Notes: generated from the sequence alone by a model not told the origin. A stretch of 7,325 nt of DNA from an uncultured Oscillospiraceae bacterium (GCA_934481445.1 CAKSPC010000070.1:1-7325); one strand, 5' to 3'. Shown: positions 1 through 5,888, counted from the first letter of the stretch. Translations and numbers: made by a program.

Positions 1-53
1 CGGCAAAGGCGTTAGCCGGTAATTGTGCGGTGTTGACTTAAGGCAATATCGGT

Positions 54-104
54 CAATACCGCAAAATCCAGAGATGGACTTTTGCGGTATTGCTTTACTT
101 TTAT
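54..104 (+). terminator. Intrinsic terminator-type hairpin of an upstream gene
   Basis: CAATACCGCAAAA (54-66) pairs perfectly with TTTTGCGGTATTG (80-92). Inside it, TCCA (67-70) pairs with TGGA (75-78) around a GAGA tetraloop, leaving C79 as a single bulge, so the stem is about 17 bp. A T-rich stretch with interruptions follows (94-104). This fits the end of a + strand gene that lies mostly left of the window. The T-tract is imperfect, so it could instead be an intergenic structured element. Confidence 0.55.
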
Positions 105-106
105 GG

Positions 107-148
107 GCGGCATCTGATACCGTTATTTTGCTATGAATGCCGCATTTT
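107..148 (+). repeat. Second intergenic inverted repeat upstream of the chemoreceptor gene
   Basis: GCGGCAT (107-113) is repeated inverted as ATGCCGC (137-143) with a 23-nt loop, and ATTTT follows. It may be a weak backup terminator to the hairpin at 54-92. A smaller hairpin, GTATTT/AAATAC (163-168 and 172-177), follows before the promoter. I see no gene in 42-190. Confidence 0.35.
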
Positions 149-190
149 AACACACTCTGATGGTATTTCAAAAATACTTTGCTTATTTTA

Positions 191-219
191 TTGACAATTC
201 CGCGGGGATGTGGTATTCT
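191..219 (+). promoter_or_regulatory. Sigma-A-type promoter of the chemoreceptor-galM unit
   Basis: A perfect -35 TTGACA (191-196) is separated by 17 bp from a -10 TATTCT (214-219). Transcription would begin near 225-228, giving a leader of about 75 nt before the start codon at 300. I see no sigma-28-type chemotaxis promoter, so the receptor seems to be under housekeeping control. Confidence 0.7.
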
Positions 220-228
220 ATAAATAAT

Positions 229-275
229 GGGTGCAAAAGGAGCCGTTTTCGACCAATGTCGTATTATTTGCACCT
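229..275 (+). promoter_or_regulatory. Inverted repeat in the 5' leader of the chemoreceptor mRNA
   Basis: GGTGCAAA (230-237) and TTTGCACC (267-274) form a perfect 8-bp stem, extendable by a G-U pair (229/275). A nested hairpin CGAC-CAAT-GTCG lies at 250-261. The structure would sit at the very 5' end of the transcript and leaves the ribosome site at 288-295 free. It could stabilise the mRNA, or be an operator if a protein binds the DNA. It matches no riboswitch class I recognise. Confidence 0.4.
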
Positions 276-287
276 TGTGTATGGAAG

Positions 288-295
288 AAGGAGAT
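288..295 (+). promoter_or_regulatory. Ribosome binding site that fixes the chemoreceptor start
   Basis: AAGGAGAT lies 6 nt (counted from AGGAG) before the ATG at 300. The frame is open upstream to a GTG at 231, but that codon sits at the predicted transcription start and has no ribosome site, so ATG 300 is the real start. Confidence 0.8.
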
Positions 296-299
296 AAAA

Positions 300-2360
300 A
301 TGAAAGACAAGAAAAAGAAAAGCTCTCTCAAGAAAAAGATCATGCTTGCCAGCATGATACTGCTTGGCGCGGCTCTGCTGCTCTGCTCGACAACGGGCGT
401 GCTCGCGTTGTATTTCCAGACCAGCAACGACCTTTTGACAACTCTTACCGACAGGCGCGACCTCAGCGCAGAATCCGCGCAGAGCGGCCTTACCAACGTA
501 TCCGAATTTATCGCGAGCCATGCCAGCGACTACGAATTCGTAAACGGCAGTGACAGCGACAAAACCAAGCACGCCGACGCCCTCGCGGCGATGGACAGCC
601 GCATAATCTCCATCAGCTATGCCGACGGAAAGGGCAATATCTATGGCGGCGGCACTCTTCAGAATGATATCGTAAACGGCCTTTCCGGCAGAAGCAGCTA
701 CATATCCAACCCCGCAGACGACGGCACGCTTTATTTTGCGGCACTCTCCAACGGCGGAAACATCATCGCGGCAAAGATGAATTCCACCGTGCTCAGCGAT
801 ATCCTTGCCGAAACCAAGGGCGATACCGTGATCATCAACGAAAAGGGAGCGGTCATCGCTTCCACATATTCCGACGCGGGTACCGAATATGATTATACAA
901 AATTCATACAGGGTCAGGGCAGCGACGGCGCTGATTTCATGCTTGTTCACAGCAGCGACGGAGGCTGGTACAGCTACGGCGCAAAGGGCCTTTCCGATAC
1001 CTCCGGCTGGACGCTGGTCGTTCGCATGGACGCGGGCGCATATCTCCAGAGCACCATTATCGTGCTGTTCGTATATGTCGGCATGATAGCTGCGGTATTC
1101 GTTGCGGGCGTACTTATTATAATCAAAGTTGTGAACCGCATCACCAAGCCCATCGGCAAGATCATCACCCGAATCGACAACATGGCGGCGGGCAATCTGT
1201 CCGGAGAGGATATCATTGTTGACTCCAACGATGAATTGAGCGAACTCGCAGATTCCGTCAACACCATGACGAACTACACCAACACCATCATCCGCGATAT
1301 ACAGTACACCGCGGGCGAGATCTCCAAGGAAAACCTCAGCGTAAACCCCACTGCAGACTACATCGGCGACTATGTTCCGATCAAGGAAGCGTTCATCGGC
1401 ATACTCAAGTCCATGTCGAAGATAGTTCGTCAGCTTGAAAGCTCCGGCAAGGAGGTCGCTGCCAACTCCGCGCAGATGTCTGATAATTCCCTCACTCTGT
1501 CGCAGGCTTCCACCGAGCAGGCGGCAACCATCGAGGAGCTTAATGCAAGCCTCAGCGAGGTTTACGAGAAGATAAACACAAACGCAAAGAGCGCCGGCAA
1601 GGCAAGCGAACTCACCACAAATTCCAAGGATCTTGTAAACCGCGGCAACGAGAAGATGGCGCAGATGCTCGACGCCATGGCGGAGATCAACGAAACCTCT
1701 TCCCAGATCGCGAATATCATCAAGACCATTCAGGATATCTCTTTCCAGACAAACATACTTGCGCTCAACGCCGCCATCGAGGCTGCGCGCGCTGGCGACG
1801 CGGGCAAGGGCTTCGCAGTTGTTGCGGGCGAGGTAGGCAACCTGTCCAACAAGACCGCCGAGGCTGCAAAGAGCACTACGGGTCTTATCCAGACCAGCCT
1901 TGCCGCTGTTGAAAACGGCACCGTCATTGCAAACGACACCGCAGAAATGCTCGGCAAGATCGTCGACGAAACAGACGAGGCCGCTAAGGTGGTAGGTCAG
2001 ATTGCGGCAGCTTCCGACGAACAGGCGGACTCCGTAAAGCAGATACTTACCGGCATGGATCAGATATCCGCCGCCGTACAGCAGACCAGCGCTTCCGCAG
2101 AGGAGTGCGCGGCTTCCGCAGAGGAGCTTTCCGCGGAGAGCAAGGTACTGCTTGATATGGTTGAGTCTTTCACCCTTGCAAAGCGCAAGCATCATAAGGA
2201 GGACGGTTCCGTGGCGGAAAAGACCGAGAAGCCCGCGCCCTCCGAAAATAAGCAGGAAGCTCCCGCGGCGGAAGCCAAGCCTGCCCCCGCAGAAGCAAAG
2301 CCCGTAACAACTGCGGCGGCTCCCAAGAAAACCATCGTCTTAGACGACGATAAATATTAA
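300..2360 (+). CDS. Methyl-accepting chemotaxis protein (transmembrane chemoreceptor with Cache-like sensor)
   Basis: This chemoreceptor (686 aa) senses an extracellular ligand and controls the CheA kinase through CheW. A Lys-rich N-terminus (2-14) is followed by TM1 (about 15-38), a periplasm-facing sensor of about 210 residues (39-250) that looks like a short double-Cache fold, TM2 (251-277), HAMP (about 276-330) and a second HAMP-like segment with the [12 protein letters not shown] motif (about 326-377). The cytoplasmic coiled coil carries the methylation-type helix [13 protein letters not shown] and the diagnostic hairpin tip [20 protein letters not shown] (479-498), continuing to 527. 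The last 58 residues are an Ala/Pro/Lys/Glu linker ending in TIVLDDDKY; there is no CheR-docking pentapeptide of NWETF type. The ligand cannot be read from sequence. galM starts 17 nt downstream with no terminator between, so the two are probably one operon. The receptor assignment is secure; the sensor class is less so. Confidence 0.95.
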   Translation: MKDKKKKSSLKKKIMLASMILLGAALLLCSTTGVLALYFQTSNDLLTTLTDRRDLSAESAQSGLTNVSEFIASHASDYEFVNGSDSDKTKHADALAAMDSRIISISYADGKGNIYGGGTLQNDIVNGLSGRSSYISNPADDGTLYFAALSNGGNIIAAKMNSTVLSDILAETKGDTVIINEKGAVIASTYSDAGTEYDYTKFIQGQGSDGADFMLVHSSDGGWYSYGAKGLSDTSGWTLVVRMDAGAYLQSTIIVLFVYVGMIAAVFVAGVLIIIKVVNRITKPIGKIITRIDNMAAGNLSGEDIIVDSNDELSELADSVNTMTNYTNTIIRDIQYTAGEISKENLSVNPTADYIGDYVPIKEAFIGILKSMSKIVRQLESSGKEVAANSAQMSDNSLTLSQASTEQAATIEELNASLSEVYEKINTNAKSAGKASELTTNSKDLVNRGNEKMAQMLDAMAEINETSSQIANIIKTIQDISFQTNILALNAAIEAARAGDAGKGFAVVAGEVGNLSNKTAEAAKSTTGLIQTSLAAVENGTVIANDTAEMLGKIVDETDEAAKVVGQIAAASDEQADSVKQILTGMDQISAAVQQTSASAEECAASAEELSAESKVLLDMVESFTLAKRKHHKEDGSVAEKTEKPAPSENKQEAPAAEAKPAPAEAKPVTTAAAPKKTIVLDDDKY

Positions 2361-2377
2361 TTCCGGAGGAAATCATC

Positions 2378-3418
2378 ATGAGTATCTCAAGAAAAGAATT
2401 CGGCTGGTTTCGCGGTTACAGGTGCGAGCTTGTGACCCTTGAAAACGCAAACGGCATGAGCGCGTCCTTTACAAATTTCGGCGGAGCGGTGGTATCGCTC
2501 AACGTGCCGGATAAGGACGGAAAGTATGCCGACGTTGTCCTCGGTTATGACACGCTCGAGGGTTATGCGGAGGGTAATTCCAGCCACGGCGCCCTTGTCG
2601 GCAGATACGCCAACCGCATCGGCGGCGCCAAATTCACGCTCGGAGAAAAGACGTTTGAGCTTTCGCCAAACGACAACAAGGTTAACCATCTCCACGGCGG
2701 CTTCTTCGGATACAACAAGCGCGTCTGGACGGTCGAGAATATATGCGACGGCACAGAGCCTTCCGTAACTTTCGGGTATATCAGCCCCGACGGCGAGGAG
2801 CACTATCCCGGCACACTGAAGATCGCGGTAAGATATACCCTCACCGCCGCAAATGCGCTGGAGATAGATTACAAGGCGGTTTCCGACGCAGATACAGTGG
2901 TAAATCTCACGAACCATTCCTACTTCAACCTCAAGGGTGCAGGCAACGGCGATATACTCGACCATGTCGTAACTATCTATTCCGACAAGTACACCCCCGT
3001 TGACAGCCTGCTCATCCCCACGGGAAAAATCGCCTACACCACCGGCACCGCGTTCGATTTCAAGGGCGGAAAGCCTGTCCGCCGCGATATGGACAACGGA
3101 ATGCTCCCCAACGGATACGATCACAATTTCATCCTCGGCGAGCCGGGCACAATGCGCACCGCCGCGGAGGTTTACGAGCCGGCCACCGGCAGGGTGATGA
3201 CGGTCAAGACTGATATGCCTGCGGTTCAGTTCTACATAGGCATCGGACTTGACGGAGAGAGCGGAAAGAACGGCGCGAAGTACAATAAGTACGCGGGTCT
3301 GTGCCTTGAGAGCCAGTTCAGCCCCGATTCCCCGAATAAGCCGCAGTTCCCGTCCTGCGTGCTGAAAGCGGGCAGTGAGTATCATTTCACTACTTCGTAT
3401 GAGTTCTCGACAAAGTAA
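2378..3418 (+). CDS. galM: Aldose 1-epimerase (galactose mutarotase)
   Basis: The enzyme interconverts the alpha and beta anomers of aldoses such as galactose and feeds the Leloir pathway in the cytoplasm. Its 346 aa is the usual GalM length, and there is no signal peptide. Family motifs occur in order: NRIGG (79-83), NHLHGG (103-108), NHSYFNL (179-185) with the expected catalytic acid His180, DHNF (248-251), and CLESQFSPDSPNKPQFPS (309-326) with the expected catalytic base Glu311. The start is fixed by GGAGGA at 2365-2370, 7 nt before ATG. No promoter is visible in the 17-nt gap, so expression probably depends on the chemoreceptor promoter at 191-219. A terminator follows at once. No other galactose genes (galK, galT, galE) lie in the window, so the true substrate could be another sugar. 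All catalytic positions appear intact. Confidence 0.95.
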   Translation: MSISRKEFGWFRGYRCELVTLENANGMSASFTNFGGAVVSLNVPDKDGKYADVVLGYDTLEGYAEGNSSHGALVGRYANRIGGAKFTLGEKTFELSPNDNKVNHLHGGFFGYNKRVWTVENICDGTEPSVTFGYISPDGEEHYPGTLKIAVRYTLTAANALEIDYKAVSDADTVVNLTNHSYFNLKGAGNGDILDHVVTIYSDKYTPVDSLLIPTGKIAYTTGTAFDFKGGKPVRRDMDNGMLPNGYDHNFILGEPGTMRTAAEVYEPATGRVMTVKTDMPAVQFYIGIGLDGESGKNGAKYNKYAGLCLESQFSPDSPNKPQFPSCVLKAGSEYHFTTSYEFSTK

Positions 3419-3425
3419 ATATCTG

Positions 3426-3456
3426 AGGGGCTGTTTTGCGACAGCCCCTTGTTTTG
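3426..3456 (+). terminator. Intrinsic terminator of the chemoreceptor-galM unit
   Basis: AGGGGCTGT (3426-3434) and ACAGCCCCT (3441-3449) form a perfect 9-bp GC-rich stem with a 6-nt loop, followed by TGTTTTGT. It begins 8 nt after the galM stop codon. Confidence 0.85.
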
Positions 3457-3490
3457 TCTGTAACATTTAGTCTTTCAGCTACACATACAC

Positions 3491-3708
3491 GCGGTCGAGG
3501 GGGCGACCCCCTCGCAGGTCAAGGGCGGCGCCCTTGTCGCCACCGCAGTGGCGAAACACCCCACGCCTTTAAAATGTCATGCAGTGAACGCCTTAAAGCA
3601 GCTACGTTAATCCGACTCCCAAAGCGCTAAAGGGGTGTGGGGGAAAACAAGAGTTTTCCCCCACAGTTTCTTTAAATTATCTGCCGTTAAGACTTTTTGA
3701 CGATCTGA
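3491..3708 (+). repeat. Dispersed GC-rich intergenic repeat, copy 1, with four hairpins
   Basis: This non-coding block separates galM from the next promoter. It holds, in order: CGAGGGGG/CCCCCTCG (3496-3514, 3-nt loop); CAAGGGC/GCCCTTG (3520-3536, 3-nt loop); TCGCCAC/GTGGCGA (3537-3554, 4-nt loop); a direct repeat ACGCCTT (3563 and 3588); a 13-bp hairpin (3636-3665, loop AAGA); then TCTGCCGTT (3680-3688) and GACTTTTT (3691-3698). The right part recurs inverted at the window's right end: bases 3633-3666 are reproduced exactly (34 of 34) as the complement of 7292-7325, and the two later words recur with the same 2-nt spacing. The left boundary (about 3491) is set only by where the hairpins begin. 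I see no transposase, no convincing terminal inverted repeats and no credible protein in it. Confidence 0.75.
3632..3678 (+). terminator. Symmetrical 13-bp hairpin in the repeat, terminator-like on both strands
   Basis: TGTGGGGGAAAAC (3636-3648) pairs perfectly with GTTTTCCCCCACA (3653-3665) around AAGA, and TTTCTTTAAATT follows. The stem itself ends in A/T runs, so it could stop transcription in either direction. It would back up the galM terminator and insulate the promoter at 3746. GGGGTGT (3632-3638) can also pair with ACACCCC at 3556-3562, which competes with this hairpin. Confidence 0.45.
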
Positions 3709-3745
3709 TGATTTGCTTCACGCCCCCCATTTTTTTATCTATTCC

Positions 3746-3774
3746 TTGACATTTTGACACAAGTGATGTATAAT
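3746..3774 (+). promoter_or_regulatory. Perfect consensus sigma-A promoter
   Basis: TTGACA (3746-3751), a 17-bp spacer and TATAAT (3769-3774) match the consensus at every position with ideal spacing. Transcription should start near 3781, giving a leader of about 56 nt that contains a small CCGA/TCGG hairpin (3801-3812). The downstream gene is expected to be strongly, possibly constitutively, expressed. Confidence 0.85.
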
Positions 3775-3836
3775 AATTTTAGGACATAATGTGCCCTCTG
3801 CCGATATCTCGGTAATAAATATATCAGGAGAAAATA

Positions 3837-4796
3837 ATGAACGCAAGATTTCATATCCCCGACTTCTACCTGCACTGGGAACTCAACCTTAACCTTATTG
3901 ATATGATAAAGGCTCATCCCGAGTATTTCTATGACGGAGTAGAGATTGCGTCCTGCTACGGATGTTTCGCGCCCGCACTCTGGAACGGCGGACGTGCCGT
4001 TTCCGGTCACTCCGGCAGCGCGAGAATAACCAACACCATCAGGGAATTCAACAGCAGGGGCGTGCCGATACGCTATACTTTCACCAACCCCACCATCACC
4101 GAGGCAGACCTTTCCGACCCGTTCTGCAACAAGATTTGCAGGGAAGCGGAGAACGGATTTAACGAGCTTATCGTCAACAAGGACTTTCTCGAAGCATACA
4201 TACGCAAGAACTACCCCAAGTACCCGCTTATCTCCTCCACCGTTAAGCAGATTGAGGATCTCGACACCCTGCTCAAGGAGTTCGACAAGGATTATAAGCT
4301 GGTGGTCCTTGACTACAACTGGAACAATGATTTCGAGCGCCTTGCAATGATCCCCGAGGATCTCCGCGCAAGATGTGAAATACTCATCAACCCCTACTGC
4401 ACGCCGCACTGCAAGCGCCGCGCGGAGCATTACAGGGTACTCGGCGAGAGCCAGCGCGCCGCAGCAAATGCACCCACCGTTCCCGTTCCCGGCGCAGAGA
4501 ACCCGCTGAAAAAGGCGATGGAATTCAAGTGTGCAAACACCGCGATGAATTTCTATCAGATTCAGCAGTTCGATACCTTCGTAGGTCTTGACAGCATCAA
4601 GAAGTACCTTGAAATGGGCTTCAACAACTTCAAGATCGAGGGAAGGACCCTCGCTCTCCCCAACGTACTTGAGAGCTATATGTACTATATGGTCAAGCCC
4701 GAGTACCGCGACAGAGTTCGTCTTGAATTGTACATGGCGCCGAGGCGCGAGCCCATCGACCGCCCCGAAAAGCCCGCCCGCAAGGCGAAAAAGTGA
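3837..4796 (+). CDS. Peptidase-U32-like protein with a putative iron-sulfur cysteine set, function unknown
   Basis: The 319-aa product has no signal peptide or membrane segment and should be cytoplasmic. Near the C-terminus, GFNNFKIEGR (261-270) matches the FKIEGR/LKIEGR signature of the U32 peptidase-like family, members of which (UbiU/UbiV, TrhP, RlhA) take part in RNA or quinone hydroxylation. Near the N-terminus, GVEIASCYG (34-42) resembles the first barrel strand of these proteins. Cys40, Cys180, Cys188 and Cys192 (a Cx7Cx3C cluster, NPYCTPHCKRR) plus Cys232 resemble the four-cysteine 4Fe-4S sites of UbiV and UbiU as I remember them. Cys43, Cys97 and Cys101 are further cysteines. The tail (301-319) is Lys/Arg/Pro-rich. 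AGGAG at 3826-3830, 6 nt before ATG, fixes the start. The gene is alone under a perfect promoter. U32-like membership is fairly secure; cluster binding and any reaction are inferred. Confidence 0.75.
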   Translation: MNARFHIPDFYLHWELNLNLIDMIKAHPEYFYDGVEIASCYGCFAPALWNGGRAVSGHSGSARITNTIREFNSRGVPIRYTFTNPTITEADLSDPFCNKICREAENGFNELIVNKDFLEAYIRKNYPKYPLISSTVKQIEDLDTLLKEFDKDYKLVVLDYNWNNDFERLAMIPEDLRARCEILINPYCTPHCKRRAEHYRVLGESQRAAANAPTVPVPGAENPLKKAMEFKCANTAMNFYQIQQFDTFVGLDSIKKYLEMGFNNFKIEGRTLALPNVLESYMYYMVKPEYRDRVRLELYMAPRREPIDRPEKPARKAKK

Positions 4797-4827
4797 GAAT
4801 AACAGGCAGTCATCATCGTTTTTTCTG

Positions 4828-4849
4828 AAAAATCATTAGATTTTTTAAC
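4828..4849 (+). terminator. Weak AT-rich terminator candidate after the U32-like gene
   Basis: AAAAATC (4828-4834) pairs with GATTTTT (4839-4845) around ATTA and runs into TTTAA. The stem has only one G-C pair, so termination would be weak. No better candidate lies between this gene and the next promoter. Confidence 0.3.
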
Positions 4850-4869
4850 AAATTTATAAATATTGACTA

Positions 4870-4898
4870 TTGAAAAAACGGGGCTGTTATGCTATACT
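4870..4898 (+). promoter_or_regulatory. Extended -10 promoter of the SCP2-like gene
   Basis: TTGAAA (4870-4875), a 17-bp spacer and TATACT (4893-4898) preceded by TGC (4890-4892) make an extended -10 promoter. An upstream TTGACT (4863-4868) would be 24 bp from this -10 and is too far. The leader is about 70 nt and holds a GCGG-TTTT-CCGC hairpin (4925-4936). Confidence 0.65.
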
Positions 4899-4976
4899 AC
4901 TTATAACGGAATGTTAATAAAACTGCGGTTTTCCGCTGTCATACCATCATAATGCACCAGTAATGGAGGATTTAGT

Positions 4977-5612
4977 ATGAATAATGTAGAGCTTTCGGAA
5001 AAGGTTTATGGATACCTCAAATCCAGCGTAAAAAAGGCTAAGAAGTTTGAGGATACCGTTGCTGTGACTATCTCGCTACTCTCCGAGAATACAGAGGATA
5101 TGTATGTTACAGTAAGAAACGGCGAGCTTCTCGTTGCTCCCTATCCTTACAATGACAATAACTGTGCTATTGAGGCGGCTCCCGAAACTATCGAGAAGCT
5201 GTTCAGCGGTGAGATGACATTCGACAAGGCTCTGAACGATGGCTTTGTTAAGGTCAACAGCGGCGATGTCGCAAAGTTCAAGGCGCTTGAGGTGCTGGTT
5301 CCTTCCAAGAAGGAAGAGAAACCTGCTGCAAAGAAGGCTGCCGCTAAGACTGCTTCCGCGAAGGCTGAAAAGCCCGCTGCAAAGGCTGCTCCCGCGAAGG
5401 CTGAGAAACCCGCTGCAAAGGCTGCTCCCGCAAAGACAGAGAAGCCTGCTGCAAAGCCCGCAGAGAAGTCCGCTCCCGCAGCTCCCAAGGCTGAGGCAAA
5501 GCCTGCCGCAAAGGCAGAGGTTAAGCCCGAGGTCAAGACAGAAGCTAAGGCTGCTCCTGCAAAGACAGCGGCTCCTGCAAAATCTCCCGCGGCAAAGAAA
5601 AACAAGAAGTAA
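4977..5612 (+). CDS. SCP2-like domain protein with long Lys/Ala/Pro-rich repeat tail
   Basis: The product (211 aa) has two parts and is probably cytoplasmic: there is no signal peptide or membrane helix. Residues about 24-107 read like a sterol-carrier-protein-2 (SCP2) fold: strands with an NGELLV segment, then an APETIEKLFSGEMTFDKAL helix region and a GFVKVNSGD strand, comparable to the family's helix-Gly-Lys and GKLKVxGD pattern. SCP2 domains bind lipids or other hydrophobic ligands; the ligand here is unknown. Residues 109-211 are almost only Ala, Lys, Pro and Glu, with three 12-residue repeats (128-163, unit like AKAEKPAAKAAP). Such tails resemble those of histone H1-like or extended HU proteins, so binding to nucleic acid or acidic polymer is possible (inference). 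The N-terminal part uses ordinary codons, so it is not a random low-complexity frame. GGAGGA (4965-4970), 6 nt before ATG, fixes the start. It is monocistronic, with its own promoter and terminator. Confidence 0.8.
   Translation: MNNVELSEKVYGYLKSSVKKAKKFEDTVAVTISLLSENTEDMYVTVRNGELLVAPYPYNDNNCAIEAAPETIEKLFSGEMTFDKALNDGFVKVNSGDVAKFKALEVLVPSKKEEKPAAKKAAAKTASAKAEKPAAKAAPAKAEKPAAKAAPAKTEKPAAKPAEKSAPAAPKAEAKPAAKAEVKPEVKTEAKAAPAKTAAPAKSPAAKKNKK
5358..5465 (+). repeat. Three tandem 36-bp coding repeats in the tail of the SCP2-like gene
   Basis: Units 5358-5393 and 5394-5429 differ at only two synonymous positions (GAAAAG versus GAGAAA), and 5430-5465 is a more diverged third unit. Near-identity at synonymous sites suggests recent tandem duplication, so the tail length may vary between strains. 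They have no spacers and are coding, so this is not a CRISPR array. Confidence 0.75.
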
Positions 5613-5628
5613 TAAAAACAGAATGTTT

Positions 5629-5661
5629 AAACCCGCCGAAGATATGCTTTGGCGGGTTTTT
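5629..5661 (+). terminator. Intrinsic terminator of the SCP2-like gene
   Basis: AAACCCGCC (5629-5637) pairs with GGCGGGTTT (5651-5659). The stem extends inwards through GAAG/CTTT (5638-5641 with 5647-5650, one G-U) to an ATATG loop, and a T-run (5657-5661) follows. It begins 16 nt after the stop codon. The A-run before it may let it act on the minus strand too. Confidence 0.9.
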
Positions 5662-5688
5662 GCCTTGCGAAAAATTTTACGGCAAAAC

Positions 5689-5708
5689 ATTACAAATGAT
5701 TACAAATG
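5689..5708 (+). repeat. Exact tandem 10-bp repeat upstream of a promoter
   Basis: ATTACAAATG occurs twice in direct tandem (5689-5698, 5699-5708), ending 11 bp before the -35 element of the SGNH lipoprotein promoter. A 10-bp period puts both units on one face of the helix, as expected for a response-regulator dimer or similar activator. I cannot name the regulator; the resemblance to Pho-box half-sites is too loose to use. Confidence 0.5.
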
Positions 5709-5719
5709 CCGCTTTGCTA

Positions 5720-5748
5720 TTGCATTTTTCGCAGTTATGGTGTAGAAT
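5720..5748 (+). promoter_or_regulatory. Promoter of the SGNH lipoprotein operon
   Basis: TTGCAT (5720-5725), a 17-bp spacer and TAGAAT (5743-5748) form a sigma-A-type promoter. The -35 is weak (4 of 6), which suits activator dependence and fits the direct repeat just upstream. Transcription would start near 5755. Confidence 0.6.
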
Positions 5749-5757
5749 ATATCTATA

Positions 5758-5863
5758 CCCCCTGCACAAGTAGCTTGTGCGCAGGCTGCGCGGGGCTGTC
5801 CTGTGTATCCCGCCGCGCATTTTCGGCGGATACGATTTTGCTGATTTTATCGGACTCGGTCCG
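5758..5863 (+). promoter_or_regulatory. Structured 5' leader with three consecutive hairpins
   Basis: Three stems follow each other in the 130-nt leader. First, GCACAAG/CTTGTGC (5764-5780), which can extend as CCTGC/GCAGG to 5785 with a 2-nt bulge and is flanked by CCCC/GGGG. Second, GTATCC(C)GCCG with CGGCGGATAC (5805-5833), a 10-bp stem with one bulged C, followed by GATTTTGCTGATTTT. Third, CGGAC/GTCCG (5851-5863). The second stem plus T-rich stretch resembles a weak attenuator. No known riboswitch core is recognised. It may be a regulatory leader; simple mRNA structure is the alternative. Confidence 0.4.
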
Positions 5864-5888
5864 TTTACATATATAAGAAAGTGTTGCT

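Noticed and set aside
1..41. Possible 3' end of an upstream gene (a frame open to TAA at 39-41)
   Set aside because: All three + frames close within 41 bases and the piece is too short to choose a frame or product, although the hairpin at 54-92 suggests a gene ends nearby.
225..299. c-di-GMP or other known riboswitch in the chemoreceptor leader
   Set aside because: The leader is only about 75 nt and lacks the conserved core words of the GEMM classes; only a simple inverted repeat is visible.
264..2195. A 643-codon open frame on the minus strand opposite the chemoreceptor
   Set aside because: It is the antisense shadow of a secure gene with GC-rich codons; its translation shows no domain and there is no ribosome site or promoter for it.
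2387..3466. A 359-codon minus-strand frame opposite galM
   Set aside because: galM is certain on the + strand; the reverse frame has no recognisable motif and would start inside the galM terminator region.
3436..3630. A 64-codon + strand open frame within the dispersed repeat
   Set aside because: It begins in the galM terminator, crosses three strong hairpins, has no ribosome site and no protein-like pattern.
4863..4868. TTGACT as the -35 element of the SCP2-like gene promoter
   Set aside because: It is 24 bp from the TATACT -10; the TTGAAA at 4870-4875 has the proper 17-bp spacing, and a TGC extension supports the -10.
5358..5465. 36-bp repeats considered as a CRISPR array
   Set aside because: The units are contiguous with no spacers, are in frame and encode 12-residue repeats.
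5076..5690. Long minus-strand and alternate frames across the basic tail (Leu/Ser/Cys/Arg-rich)
   Set aside because: They are by-products of the repetitive Ala/Lys/Pro codons and read as low-complexity sequence without initiation signals.
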